Positions 56,621 through 64,000 of a DNA stretch of 64,000 bases are shown here, piece by piece. The notes under the pieces were generated by a model. It saw nothing but the letters and a program-made list of their open reading frames with translations, ran no database searches and was not told the origin of the DNA. Position 1 is the first letter of the stretch. Every line of letters starts with the position of its first letter. Position numbers and translations under genes: made by a program. The DNA lies in assembly GCA_945865935.1 (NCBI GenBank), contig CAMBFI010000011.1:62001-126000 (forward strand). The letters are read 5' to 3'. The stretch is from Bordetella parapertussis (GTDB taxonomy: Bacteria; Pseudomonadota; Gammaproteobacteria; Burkholderiales; Burkholderiaceae_B).

Positions 56621-58060
56621 TTAACGACTGGCGACGTTGCTGCTTTCTGGGATTGCCTCTTGGTACTTAGCAAGCACCTGAAGCTGTTGTTGATACGGAG
56701 CGATGACCTTGGCGAATAGCGCAAGGTGTTCCGGCTCAAGCGGCTTGGATGTCGGCATGTTGGCGGTGGCCTGGAGCGGATCAATGGGTTTGCCCGCGAC
56801 ACGGAACTCATAGTGCAAGTGCGGTCCGGTTGACCAACCGGTCGAGCCAACGTAGCCGATTAACTGGCCTTGCGAAACTTTGGATCCAGCTTTGATGCCA
56901 TCAGCGAAACGACTTTGGTGCGCATAGAGCGTCGTGATCTTGCTGTGGTGACGTAAAACGATGGTGTTGCCATAGCCGTCACGCCAACCAACAAAATCTA
57001 CGGTGCCATCCGCTGTTGCATGGATAGGGGTGCCCATGGGGGCTGCATAGTCAACGCCGGGATGAAAGCCCGACCAAGCCTGTACACCGCGAATCGTGCG
57101 CATCCCGAACGTGGAGCTCACACGAGAAAACTTCAGTGAGTTACGTAAAAATGCACCCCGCAGGCTCTCGCCCTCAAGGTTGTAGTAGCTGCCCGTTTCA
57201 CCATCTGGACTAAACCATACTGCGTTATAGGATTTGCCACCGTTTACAAACTCAAGCGCCAAGACCCGACCGGCCCCTGCGACACGACCACCGATGCTTC
57301 GAGTTTCGTAGACAACGCGAAATTGATCTCCCGGGCGTAGGCCTCGCAGGAAGTCGACCTTACTGCTTAGGACTTCGGCCATCTGCGAGGTGATTCCGTC
57401 CGGAATACCAGCGATATCGGTTGCGGCAAACAAGGAGCTACGAATCGTGCCAACGGCTACTTCTGTATGTGACTCGAGTGGCAGTTCAAGTTCTTCCGCT
57501 TTGAAGCCTGACTCGGTGGTCGAGATTTGAAGTGTTTTGGCGATGCCCTGGCCGTTGATTTCATTGTTTGGACTGTAGATGTAGCGGACCCAAAGTAGCT
57601 CGCCATTGTGGTCCGACGCGGCTTGCACGGTACGGCCAGCAAATAACTTGTAGATCGAGCGTGCTTTAGGTTCACGCGCTAAAAAATTCAGTAAATCAGC
57701 GTTCGCCACATCCACACGCTTGAGTACCGAGGCCAGAGTATCCCCGGCGCGTATCCGCGTCTCGGTAATATAAGGGGTTTCGGTGGCGGTGTGCTCGGCC
57801 GGAGTCGGGTCGGCTGGAAGCGGGAAAGGCACTACATTCTGCACCAGTCGTTGTTCAGGGACTGGCTGCTCAATGAGGTCAGTTCGTTCGGTTTGCGGCG
57901 GATGCACGACACCTAGCGCAACCGCAGCCAAGCCAGCTAGCAGCACCAGGCTGATGATCACGCCAGGGATAAGACTCGAACGCCGCTCGGTAGGGGGCGC
58001 TGCGGTCTGGTCTGTCGCCGGGGAGGTCCCCTGCAAGGCGGTATCTGAAACTGAATGCAT
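56621..58060 (-). CDS. mepM: M23-family murein DD-endopeptidase, MepM-like
   Basis: 479-residue membrane-anchored periplasmic hydrolase that cuts peptidoglycan cross-links. One membrane helix lies at about 31-50, followed by a LysM-like/OapA-type region (TRIRAGDTLASVLKRV) and a C-terminal LytM domain with the zinc motifs HPGVDYAAP and HLHYEF. The ATG at 58060 is preferred; the frame runs 16 codons further. It is divergent from tyrS and coupled with anmK, a conserved trio in betaproteobacteria. Confidence 0.93.
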   Translation of the reverse strand: MHSVSDTALQGTSPATDQTAAPPTERRSSLIPGVIISLVLLAGLAAVALGVVHPPQTERTDLIEQPVPEQRLVQNVVPFPLPADPTPAEHTATETPYITETRIRAGDTLASVLKRVDVANADLLNFLAREPKARSIYKLFAGRTVQAASDHNGELLWVRYIYSPNNEINGQGIAKTLQISTTESGFKAEELELPLESHTEVAVGTIRSSLFAATDIAGIPDGITSQMAEVLSSKVDFLRGLRPGDQFRVVYETRSIGGRVAGAGRVLALEFVNGGKSYNAVWFSPDGETGSYYNLEGESLRGAFLRNSLKFSRVSSTFGMRTIRGVQAWSGFHPGVDYAAPMGTPIHATADGTVDFVGWRDGYGNTIVLRHHSKITTLYAHQSRFADGIKAGSKVSQGQLIGYVGSTGWSTGPHLHYEFRVAGKPIDPLQATANMPTSKPLEPEHLALFAKVIAPYQQQLQVLAKYQEAIPESSNVASR

Positions 58061-58227
58061 GTAGCGTAAATCCTGAAGTAAAAAAATGAAAGCCAACGCC
58101 CTTCGCATGGCGGCTAACCGCTAGTTTGCGTATGATGTCGGCTTATCTATAAAGAATGTTAGCCGATTTCAGCAGGTCGGACACATTTTTTTATGTTTTA
58201 TAGTGCACTTTTACGCTTACTTCTGTT

Positions 58228-59463
58228 ATGTCTACGATAAAACATCCTATAACTCCTGCAATTGAGTCTAACTTACGGATAGTCGAGCGCGGCTGCGACG
58301 AGCTTTTGGTTAAAACCGAATTCGCTCAAAAACTGGCCCGTAGCCATGCGACAGGGGTGCCATTGCGTGTCAAGCTCGGACTGGACCCAACCGCACCAGA
58401 TATTCACCTTGGCCATACCGTCGTATTGAATAAGATGCGCCAGCTTCAAGATCTCGGCCATACGGTGATCTTTTTGATTGGTGACTTTACGTCCATGATC
58501 GGTGATCCGTCTGGGCGTAACAGCACACGCCCGCCACTCACACGCGAACAAATTGAAGCCAACGCCAAGACCTACTACGCCCAAGCAAGCTTGGTGCTGG
58601 ATCCCGCGCGTACCGAGATTCGCTACAACTCGGAATGGTGCGATCCGCTTGGCGCCCGTGGAATGATCCAACTGGCTTCACGCTATACCGTCGCAAGGAT
58701 GATGGAGCGCGACGATTTCACCAAGCGGTTTAAATCTGGCGTGCCAATTTCGGTGCACGAGTTCTTGTACCCCCTGATGCAGGGCTACGACTCGGTGGCA
58801 CTTAAGGCAGACCTCGAGCTTGGCGGTACCGATCAGAAGTTCAATCTGCTCGTGGGTCGTGAATTACAAAAAGAATATGGGCAAGAACCCCAGTGCATCT
58901 TGACGATGCCCTTACTAGAGGGGACTGACGGCGTTGAAAAAATGTCAAAGTCCAAAAACAACTATATCGGTATCGGGGAGACTCCCGAATCTATGTTTGG
59001 CAAGATTATGTCGATTTCTGACACCTTGATGTGGAAGTATTTCGAACTCTTATCATTCCGCAGCCTCGAAGACATTGCTGCGCTGCGACAAGAGACTGAA
59101 GCAGGGCGCAACCCCCGCGACGCTAAAGTGGCCCTCGCACAAGAAATCGTTGCGCGGTTTCACTCTCAGCAGGCAGCTGAGGCCGCTTTGGCTGCGTTCG
59201 AGGCGCGTTTTCGCGACGGTGCTATTCCAGACAATATTCCCGAAGTCACCATCGCGGGCGCACCAGTCGGGGTACTAAAATTGTTGCGCGAGGCAGGGTT
59301 GGTCGCCTCGGGTGCTGAGGCCCAGCGCAATATTGAGCAAGGTGGCGTGCGCATTGACGGTGACCGAATCGAAGACAAAGCACTTCAGCTTGCAGCCGGG
59401 ACCTATGTTGTTCAAGTTGGCAAGCGCAAGTTTGCTCGCGTGACCATCACCCCAGTGGCCTGA
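58228..59463 (+). CDS. tyrS: Tyrosyl-tRNA synthetase
   Basis: 411-residue class I synthetase of the TyrRZ-like type. HIGH-like HLGH is at residues 60-63, KMSKSKNN begins near 237, and the C-terminal S4 RNA-binding domain spans about 345-405. No good Shine-Dalgarno precedes the ATG; a TATAGT hexamer at 58199-58204 might be a -10 element giving a short leader of about 17 bases, but its -35 match is weak. Confidence 0.96.
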   Translation: MSTIKHPITPAIESNLRIVERGCDELLVKTEFAQKLARSHATGVPLRVKLGLDPTAPDIHLGHTVVLNKMRQLQDLGHTVIFLIGDFTSMIGDPSGRNSTRPPLTREQIEANAKTYYAQASLVLDPARTEIRYNSEWCDPLGARGMIQLASRYTVARMMERDDFTKRFKSGVPISVHEFLYPLMQGYDSVALKADLELGGTDQKFNLLVGRELQKEYGQEPQCILTMPLLEGTDGVEKMSKSKNNYIGIGETPESMFGKIMSISDTLMWKYFELLSFRSLEDIAALRQETEAGRNPRDAKVALAQEIVARFHSQQAAEAALAAFEARFRDGAIPDNIPEVTIAGAPVGVLKLLREAGLVASGAEAQRNIEQGGVRIDGDRIEDKALQLAAGTYVVQVGKRKFARVTITPVA

Positions 59464-59536
59464 AGGGAATGCCCTGCTCGGGGCGCAGTACACTAGCGCT
59501 ATTCATTATTTCGCCATTATTTCGTCAGGATTTCCT

Positions 59537-60781
59537 ATGTTTGACCGCAAACTTACCCTTGATCGCGTAGACCCCGATGTTTGGGCAGCCATCCAAAAAG
59601 AAGATAAGCGCCAAGAGCAACACATTGAGCTGATCGCGTCTGAGAACTACGCAAGCCCGGCTGTCATGCAGGCTCAGGGCACACAGATGACGAACAAGTA
59701 CGCCGAAGGCTATCCCGGCAAGCGTTATTACGGTGGTTGTGAGTATGTCGATATTGTTGAGCAGCTCGCGATCGATCGCCTCAAAGCACTCTTTGGTGCC
59801 GAAGCGGCTAACGTGCAACCAAACTCTGGCTCGCAAGCGAACCAGGCGGTTTACCTAGCCTTTCTTAAGCCGGGTGATTCTGTCTTAGGGATGAGCCTTG
59901 CTGAAGGTGGTCACTTGACCCACGGCGCCTCGGTTAACGCCTCAGGCAAGCTCTACAACTTCCACCAGTACGGACTGGATGCGAATGAAGTTCTTGATTA
60001 TGACAAAGTCGAGCAGTTGGCCAAAGCGCAAAAGCCTAAGATGATTGTGGCTGGGGCGTCGGCTTACTCTTTGCATATTGATTTTGAGCGCTTGGCTCGC
60101 ATCGCCAAAGAAAATGGCGCGCTGTTGTTGGTGGACGTTGCACACTACTCGGGTCTGGTTGCGGGCGGTGCGTATCCAAACCCCGTCCCTCATGCTGACT
60201 TCGTGACCTCCACAACCCACAAGTCGTTGCGTGGTCCACGTGGTGGCGTCATTATGATGAAAGCTGAGCATGAAAAAGCAATCAACTCGGCGATCTTCCC
60301 TGGCATCCAGGGTGGTCCATTGATGCACGTCATTGCTGCGAAAGCGGTTGCTTTCCGCGAAGCAGCGACACCAGAATTTAAGGCCTACGCCGCTCAAGTT
60401 GTTAAAAACGCGCAGGTCATGGCGCAGACGTTGGTTAAGCGCGGTCTGCGCATTGTGTCCGGTCGTACCGAAAGCCATGTCATGCTGGTGGATCTGCGCT
60501 CAAAAGGCATCACCGGTAAAGAAGCCGAGGCAGTGCTTGGCCAGGCGCACATCACTGTCAACAAGAACAGCATTCCCAATGATCCAGAAAAACCTTTCGT
60601 CACCAGCGGTGTGCGTTTAGGTACCCCAGCAATGACGACGCGTGGTTTTAACGAAGCCGAGGCCGAGCTCACTGGTAATCTGATTGCAGATGTTCTGGAT
60701 AAGCCACGCGACGAAGCAAACATTGCCTCCGTGCGCGAGCGTGTGAATGCCTTGACGGCATCTTTTCCAGTCTATCGTTAA
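59537..60781 (+). CDS. glyA: Serine hydroxymethyltransferase
   Basis: 414-residue PLP enzyme that interconverts serine and glycine and feeds one-carbon units to folate. The PLP lysine is Lys229 in [13 protein letters not shown], and [21 protein letters not shown] and [17 protein letters not shown] are conserved. It is followed 51 bases downstream by nrdR; both serve nucleotide synthesis. Confidence 0.98.
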   Translation: MFDRKLTLDRVDPDVWAAIQKEDKRQEQHIELIASENYASPAVMQAQGTQMTNKYAEGYPGKRYYGGCEYVDIVEQLAIDRLKALFGAEAANVQPNSGSQANQAVYLAFLKPGDSVLGMSLAEGGHLTHGASVNASGKLYNFHQYGLDANEVLDYDKVEQLAKAQKPKMIVAGASAYSLHIDFERLARIAKENGALLLVDVAHYSGLVAGGAYPNPVPHADFVTSTTHKSLRGPRGGVIMMKAEHEKAINSAIFPGIQGGPLMHVIAAKAVAFREAATPEFKAYAAQVVKNAQVMAQTLVKRGLRIVSGRTESHVMLVDLRSKGITGKEAEAVLGQAHITVNKNSIPNDPEKPFVTSGVRLGTPAMTTRGFNEAEAELTGNLIADVLDKPRDEANIASVRERVNALTASFPVYR

Positions 60782-60832
60782 GCGTTGAGCGGCGCAGTTA
60801 GTCGCTCACGCAGTTCTTGATCAAGGCGATCC

Positions 60833-61303
60833 ATGAAGTGTCCCTTTTGCGGGCATCCTGATACGCAGGTGGTTGACTCTCGTGGAGCAGACGAGGGCGA
60901 CTTCATTCGCCGTCGCAGACGTTGTACATCTTGTGATCGTCGCTTCACGACCTACGAGCGCGCCGAATTAGCGATGCCAGCAATCGTCAAGCGCAACGGC
61001 AGTCGAAACGACTATGAAGCGGTCAAGTTGCGCGCGAGCTTATCGTTGGCCTTGCGCAAGAGACCTGTCAGTACCGAAGAAGTTGATGCGGTCGTCATGC
61101 GGATTGAAGACAATCTTCTCACCTCCGGTCAGCGAGAAATCACAACCGAATATTTAGGCGGTCTTGTGATGGCCGAACTAAAAAAACTCGACAAGGTGGC
61201 CTACGTGCGCTTTGCCTCGGTCTACAAAAGTTTTGAAGATATCGGCGAGTTTGTCGAAGCGATCCGCGAGATGCAAGGCCCACCGTCGCAGCGCAAGGGC
61301 TAA
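60833..61303 (+). CDS. nrdR: Transcriptional repressor NrdR
   Basis: 156-residue regulator of ribonucleotide reductase genes. An N-terminal zinc ribbon (CPFC at 3-6 and CTSC near 31-34) is followed by an ATP-cone ([22 protein letters not shown]) that senses dATP/ATP. The probable targets, two boxes before nrdA, lie in this window at 45847-45891. It lies between glyA and ribD, its usual neighbours in proteobacteria. Confidence 0.97.
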   Translation: MKCPFCGHPDTQVVDSRGADEGDFIRRRRRCTSCDRRFTTYERAELAMPAIVKRNGSRNDYEAVKLRASLSLALRKRPVSTEEVDAVVMRIEDNLLTSGQREITTEYLGGLVMAELKKLDKVAYVRFASVYKSFEDIGEFVEAIREMQGPPSQRKG

Positions 61304-61308
61304 CGCAC

Positions 61309-62511
61309 GTGAACGCAAATTCTTTTTCCCCACGCAACCTTGATCAAGACGTATTTTTTATGCGTCAGGCGCTCGCCTTAGCCGAAGGGGCTTTGTATGT
61401 GCCGTCGCCTAATCCGCGCGTCGGATGTGTGTTGGTGCGTGATGCAAAAGTGATTGGTGCGGGGGCGACCCAGCGCGTGGGTAGTCATCACGCAGAGGTC
61501 ATGGCATTAAAAGATATGGCTGCGCGTGGCAATGATGCGAGTGGTGCGACGATGTACATCACACTCGAGCCGTGTAGCCATCATGGTCGCACGCCACCTT
61601 GTGTAGATGCAATTATTGCGGTACGACCCACGCGTGTCGTATTCGCACATTTTGATCCGAACCCAAGCGTAGCTGGCCGCGGTATGCGCCGTCTGCGCGA
61701 TGCCGGGATTGTTGTGGATATCGGTGTTTGTGCTGACGAAGCGTTGGCAATTAATCCAGGCTTTGTCTCGCGGATGACGCGTGGCTTGCCCTACGTCTGG
61801 ATGAAAATCGCTGCATCGCTTGATGGCAAAACCGGGTTGACGAACGGCGTGTCGCAGTGGATCACGGGCCCCGAGGCGCGTGCAGATGGACATCATTGGC
61901 GTGCACGCAGCTGTGTGGTCTTGACTGGTATCGGTACTGTCAGAGCAGATAATCCGAAGATGACGGTGCGTCACGTCGTGACAGCGCGACAACCCCGCCG
62001 TGCCGTGATTGATCCAGGCTTTGAGATTAACGATGATGCCGCTGTCTTAAGCGGTGAAGGCGCAATTGTTTTTACCGGTGATCAAAACGCAGAGAAAGCA
62101 GCGCGTTTTGCTGACCGTGGAATTGCTGTGGTGAACGTGCCTGAAGATTCACCAGCGCCTGCTGGGCAAGCGCGTCGTCGCATCGACATGCGCGCGATGA
62201 TGCGCTGGTTGGCTGAACATGATACGAATGAAGTACACGTCGAAGCGGGTTCAGGTTTGAACGGCGCTCTGTTGCAGGCAGACTGTGTGGACGAGTTGCT
62301 GGTTTATATGGCACCCATGTTGTTAGGAGAGGGCTTGAGTATGGCGCAGTTGCCCTCACTGACCAAACTTGAGGGTGTGCAGCGTTTTGAGTTCACGGAT
62401 GTGACACGCTTCGGTGCGGATGTACGATTGCGTGCACGGATTGCATCCCATTGGCAAGAGCTGATGCAAAAAATACATTTAACCCAACCGGGCTTAGATA
62501 AGGCGCTTTAA
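61309..62511 (+). CDS. ribD: Bifunctional riboflavin biosynthesis deaminase/reductase RibD
   Basis: 400-residue enzyme for two steps of riboflavin synthesis. The N-terminal deaminase has the zinc motifs HHAEVMAL (His61, Glu63) and PCSHHGRTPPC (Cys89, Cys98); the C-terminal reductase has MKIAASLDGKTG, VLTGIGTVRADNP and VHVEAGSGLNGALL. The GTG start at 61309 gives a family-like N-terminus; an internal ATG at 61360 would cut into the first helix. ribE follows without a gap. Confidence 0.95.
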   Translation: MNANSFSPRNLDQDVFFMRQALALAEGALYVPSPNPRVGCVLVRDAKVIGAGATQRVGSHHAEVMALKDMAARGNDASGATMYITLEPCSHHGRTPPCVDAIIAVRPTRVVFAHFDPNPSVAGRGMRRLRDAGIVVDIGVCADEALAINPGFVSRMTRGLPYVWMKIAASLDGKTGLTNGVSQWITGPEARADGHHWRARSCVVLTGIGTVRADNPKMTVRHVVTARQPRRAVIDPGFEINDDAAVLSGEGAIVFTGDQNAEKAARFADRGIAVVNVPEDSPAPAGQARRRIDMRAMMRWLAEHDTNEVHVEAGSGLNGALLQADCVDELLVYMAPMLLGEGLSMAQLPSLTKLEGVQRFEFTDVTRFGADVRLRARIASHWQELMQKIHLTQPGLDKAL

Positions 62512-63129
62512 ATGTTTACCGGAATTGTCGCGGCCGTTGGTCGTATTCAGAAAATTGAGCCGCTGGACGGTGGTCACGCGTATGCGGGTGTCCATCTGAC
62601 GATTCACGCTGGTGGCTTGGATTTGAACGATGTTGGGTTAGGCGATTCCATCGCGATTCAGGGCGCATGCATGACGGTTGTGTCTAAACATGCTGATGGG
62701 TTTGCTGTGGATGTATCGCGCGAGAGTTTGCGCTTGACTATGGGTCTGGACAAAGAGGGTGAAGTCAACCTCGAGAAGTCCCTGCGGGTGGGCGATCAAA
62801 TCGGTGGGCATATCGTCTCGGGCCATGTCGACGGCGTGGGCGAGGTAGTGAAGTTTGAGCCTGTGGGCGAGTCCTGGGAGTTGATCGTCCAGGCGCCTAA
62901 AGCGTTGGCGGCTTTTTTGGCTTACAAGGGCTCAATTACAGTCAATGGCGTCAGTTTGACCGTGAATCGGGTGCAAGATGTGGCCGACGGCTGCCAGTTC
63001 AGTATCAACCTGATCCCCCACACGATCTCGGTGACGACACTCAAACACCTTGTTCCTGGGCAAAAAGTAAACCTTGAGGTCGACACGATTGCCCGGTACG
63101 TCCAGCGGATGCTGTCGCTCGAGCGGTGA
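62512..63129 (+). CDS. ribE: Riboflavin synthase alpha chain
   Basis: 205-residue enzyme that makes riboflavin from two lumazines. The two tandem lumazine-binding halves each begin with MFTGIV-type and GGHIVSGHVDGVG-type segments (residues 1-97 and 98-195). The ATG directly follows the ribD stop, so coupling is expected. ribBA and ribH are not in the window, and no FMN riboswitch is seen before ribD. Confidence 0.95.
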   Translation: MFTGIVAAVGRIQKIEPLDGGHAYAGVHLTIHAGGLDLNDVGLGDSIAIQGACMTVVSKHADGFAVDVSRESLRLTMGLDKEGEVNLEKSLRVGDQIGGHIVSGHVDGVGEVVKFEPVGESWELIVQAPKALAAFLAYKGSITVNGVSLTVNRVQDVADGCQFSINLIPHTISVTTLKHLVPGQKVNLEVDTIARYVQRMLSLER

Positions 63130-63173
63130 TGCTAGAATAGAGGGCTGTTGTTTTTCTTTAGAAATGACACAGC

Positions 63174-63264
63174 GGACAGGTGGCCGAGCGGTTGAAGGCG
63201 CACGCCTGGAAAGCGTGTATACGTTCAAAGCGTATCGGGGGTTCGAATCCCCCTCTGTCCGCCA
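63174..63264 (+). tRNA. tRNA-Ser (anticodon GGA)
   Basis: 91-base tRNA with a seven-base-pair acceptor stem (GGACAGG with TCTGTCC), anticodon stem CACGC/GCGTG, loop CTGGAAA with anticodon GGA at 63208-63210, a long class II variable arm, the T-arm GGGGGTTCGAATCCCCC and an encoded CCA. It reads UCC and UCU. A TAGAAT hexamer at 63133-63138 is a candidate -10 element. Confidence 0.98.
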
Positions 63265-63309
63265 AAAATTAAGTTTCGAACCTGCTATGCAGAGGTTCGG
63301 TATGCCACG

Positions 63310-63333
63310 AGCCCCGCACAGTGCGGGGCTTTG
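63310..63333 (+). terminator. Hairpin terminator-like element after tRNA-Ser
   Basis: AGCCCCGCA / TGCGGGGCT, nine base pairs with a three-base loop, followed by TTTG. Strong stem but a short T-tail. The remaining 300-base stretch between the tRNA and the next gene has an inverted repeat CGAACCT / AGGTTCG (63277-63299) and no convincing gene. Confidence 0.7.
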
Positions 63334-63564
63334 CGTTGCTACCTCTTGACTGCGAACTGTGGCCGCGGCCCGTAAAAGTCGTCTCAAACCCCGTTTGTCT
63401 CAAAACCTCCTGACTTTTTGGTCGTCGGTTCAGAGGTTCGTCGTTGGTCAATTTGGCGAGAAAGCTGTGAACTTAGGCGAACAAAAGTTTGTGGTGAGGT
63501 GGTTTTTGGCCTGCATTATTTATTCAAAAAGCACATGCATCTGATTTTGGCAGGAAGACGAAAG

Positions 63565-64000
63565 TCAGGTTCGAAAAATATCTACCTTAGTTTCAAGGCA
63601 CTTTCGCAAGCTCATGTCATTTGCTCCAACTTCAAACCACCCGCCTGGTTTTTGGTAAAAGTCTAAGCCGCGACCAATTTTAACGGTCCAACCGTTGTCG
63701 ATGCGGATCTCACGGTCGTGGATGTTCGTATTCAGCTTGACCTCTAATTCGACGTCCATCTCAAGCAAGCTTTGTTTAAGTTCCTCCATTTTTTCAGCTA
63801 TTTCGGCAAGCTGAGTCTTATCGTCGTAACCAGTGATCAAGCAAATTTTCTTGATGGTTGTAGCTTTCAAAATTGTTTCGCAGAAGCGAACAAAATTTTG
63901 AATCTGATGTTGCATCCGAATGTATGGATCTTCAATGACGACTGCCTTGGCACCTTGCAAATAAGGTCCCATGATTGACTCATAGCTGAAGCCAATATCG
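63565..64000 (-). CDS. MIT_C-domain protein (MITD1 C-terminal, phospholipase D-like), 5' partial
   Basis: Last 144 residues of a gene that continues past the right edge; the frame is open to base 64000, so the ATG at 63972 is internal. The fragment matches the C-terminal domain of human MITD1 segment by segment: GFSYESIMGPYL, IEDPYIRMQHQIQNFVRFCE, NIHDREIRIDNGWTVKIGRGLDF and ETKVDIF. In eukaryotes this PLD-like fold binds membrane at the cytokinetic bridge; bacterial copies are C-terminal modules of larger proteins whose role I cannot tell here. It lies 300 bases beyond tRNA-Ser, oriented towards it, in sequence that looks A/T-richer than the core genes, consistent with an island. Confidence 0.78.
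   Translation of the reverse strand, partial: DIGFSYESIMGPYLQGAKAVVIEDPYIRMQHQIQNFVRFCETILKATTIKKICLITGYDDKTQLAEIAEKMEELKQSLLEMDVELEVKLNTNIHDREIRIDNGWTVKIGRGLDFYQKPGGWFEVGANDMSLRKCLETKVDIFRT

Noticed and set aside
60785-60809. TGAGCG / CGCTCA dyad between glyA and nrdR as a regulatory site
   Set aside because: Six-base arms with a long loop are expected by chance; it does not match the NrdR box pattern.
62400-62520. FMN riboswitch upstream of ribE or ribD
   Set aside because: ribD and ribE are contiguous and the short gap before ribD has no room for the aptamer; no RFN-like motifs were seen.
63418-63666. 82-codon plus-strand frame after tRNA-Ser
   Set aside because: It is antisense to the MIT_C gene over its 3' part, has no recognisable domain and no ribosome-binding site.

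Overview
The window is a 64-kb chromosomal segment of a Gram-negative bacterium, almost certainly a betaproteobacterium of the order Burkholderiales and probably Alcaligenaceae-like. The reasons are the Ala/Lys-rich histone-H1-like protein, the block rubredoxin / thiD-thiE-hemL, the block algH-ruvX-pyrR-pyrB-pyrC'-plsC, an argJ / DUF815 ATPase / Nudix-TenI operon, the pair anmK-mepM facing tyrS, and the cluster glyA-nrdR-ribD-ribE. Base composition is moderate (a little above 50% G+C by eye) and coding density is very high, with many 1-, 4- and 8-base start/stop overlaps. Nearly everything is core housekeeping; accessory character appears only at the right edge.

Layout. 1-6948: tripartite RND efflux genes (mdtB partial, mdtC, OprM-type outer-membrane factor). 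6901-9976 (minus): argJ, DUF815 ATPase, Nudix/TenI fusion. 10167-14697: complete branched-chain amino-acid-type ABC importer behind a leader hairpin. 14686-17484 (minus): hemL, thiE and a divergent ThiD. 17617-22304: rubredoxin, algH, ruvX, pyrR, pyrB, a catalytically dead dihydroorotase homologue and plsC. 22344-24348: a LigJ-type hydratase and an alpha/beta hydrolase, facing apart. 24345-31404 (minus): translationally coupled run mpl, RNB RNase, TonB-like protein, aroE, lptG, apaH. 31501-37822: TlpA-like thioredoxin, aroQ, accB, accC, prmA, zinc-ribbon protein, PfkB kinase, glycine-zipper lipoprotein. 37848-45791 (minus): mechanosensitive channel, YggT, histone H1-like gene, nrdB, nrdA. 46217-50798: lipoprotein, gltX, esterase, darP, pmbA. 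50910-55455: orphan TRAP binding protein, rplM-rpsI, argC, DUF6776 protein, erpA. 55488-63129: anmK, mepM, tyrS, glyA, nrdR, ribD, ribE. 63174-63264: tRNA-Ser(GGA). 63565-64000: 3' end of a gene encoding a MITD1-like C-terminal (MIT_C) domain, cut by the window edge.

Connections between genes. nrdR lies about 15 kb from nrdAB, and nrdA is preceded by two NrdR-box-like palindromes whose centres are 31 bp apart. erpA is preceded by a 25-bp sequence that fits the type-1 IscR consensus at 22 positions. pyrB sits with an inactive dihydroorotase homologue, as in Pseudomonas-type aspartate transcarbamoylase.

Most noteworthy: the histone H1-like gene hits a stop immediately after a run of ten A residues, and a -1 shift there restores a family-like C-terminal tail that ends about 30 bases before a strong terminator. 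This is either a slippery recoding or phase-variable site or a homopolymer sequencing error. The MIT_C fragment beside tRNA-Ser is the likeliest doorway to an accessory island, but its partners lie outside the window.
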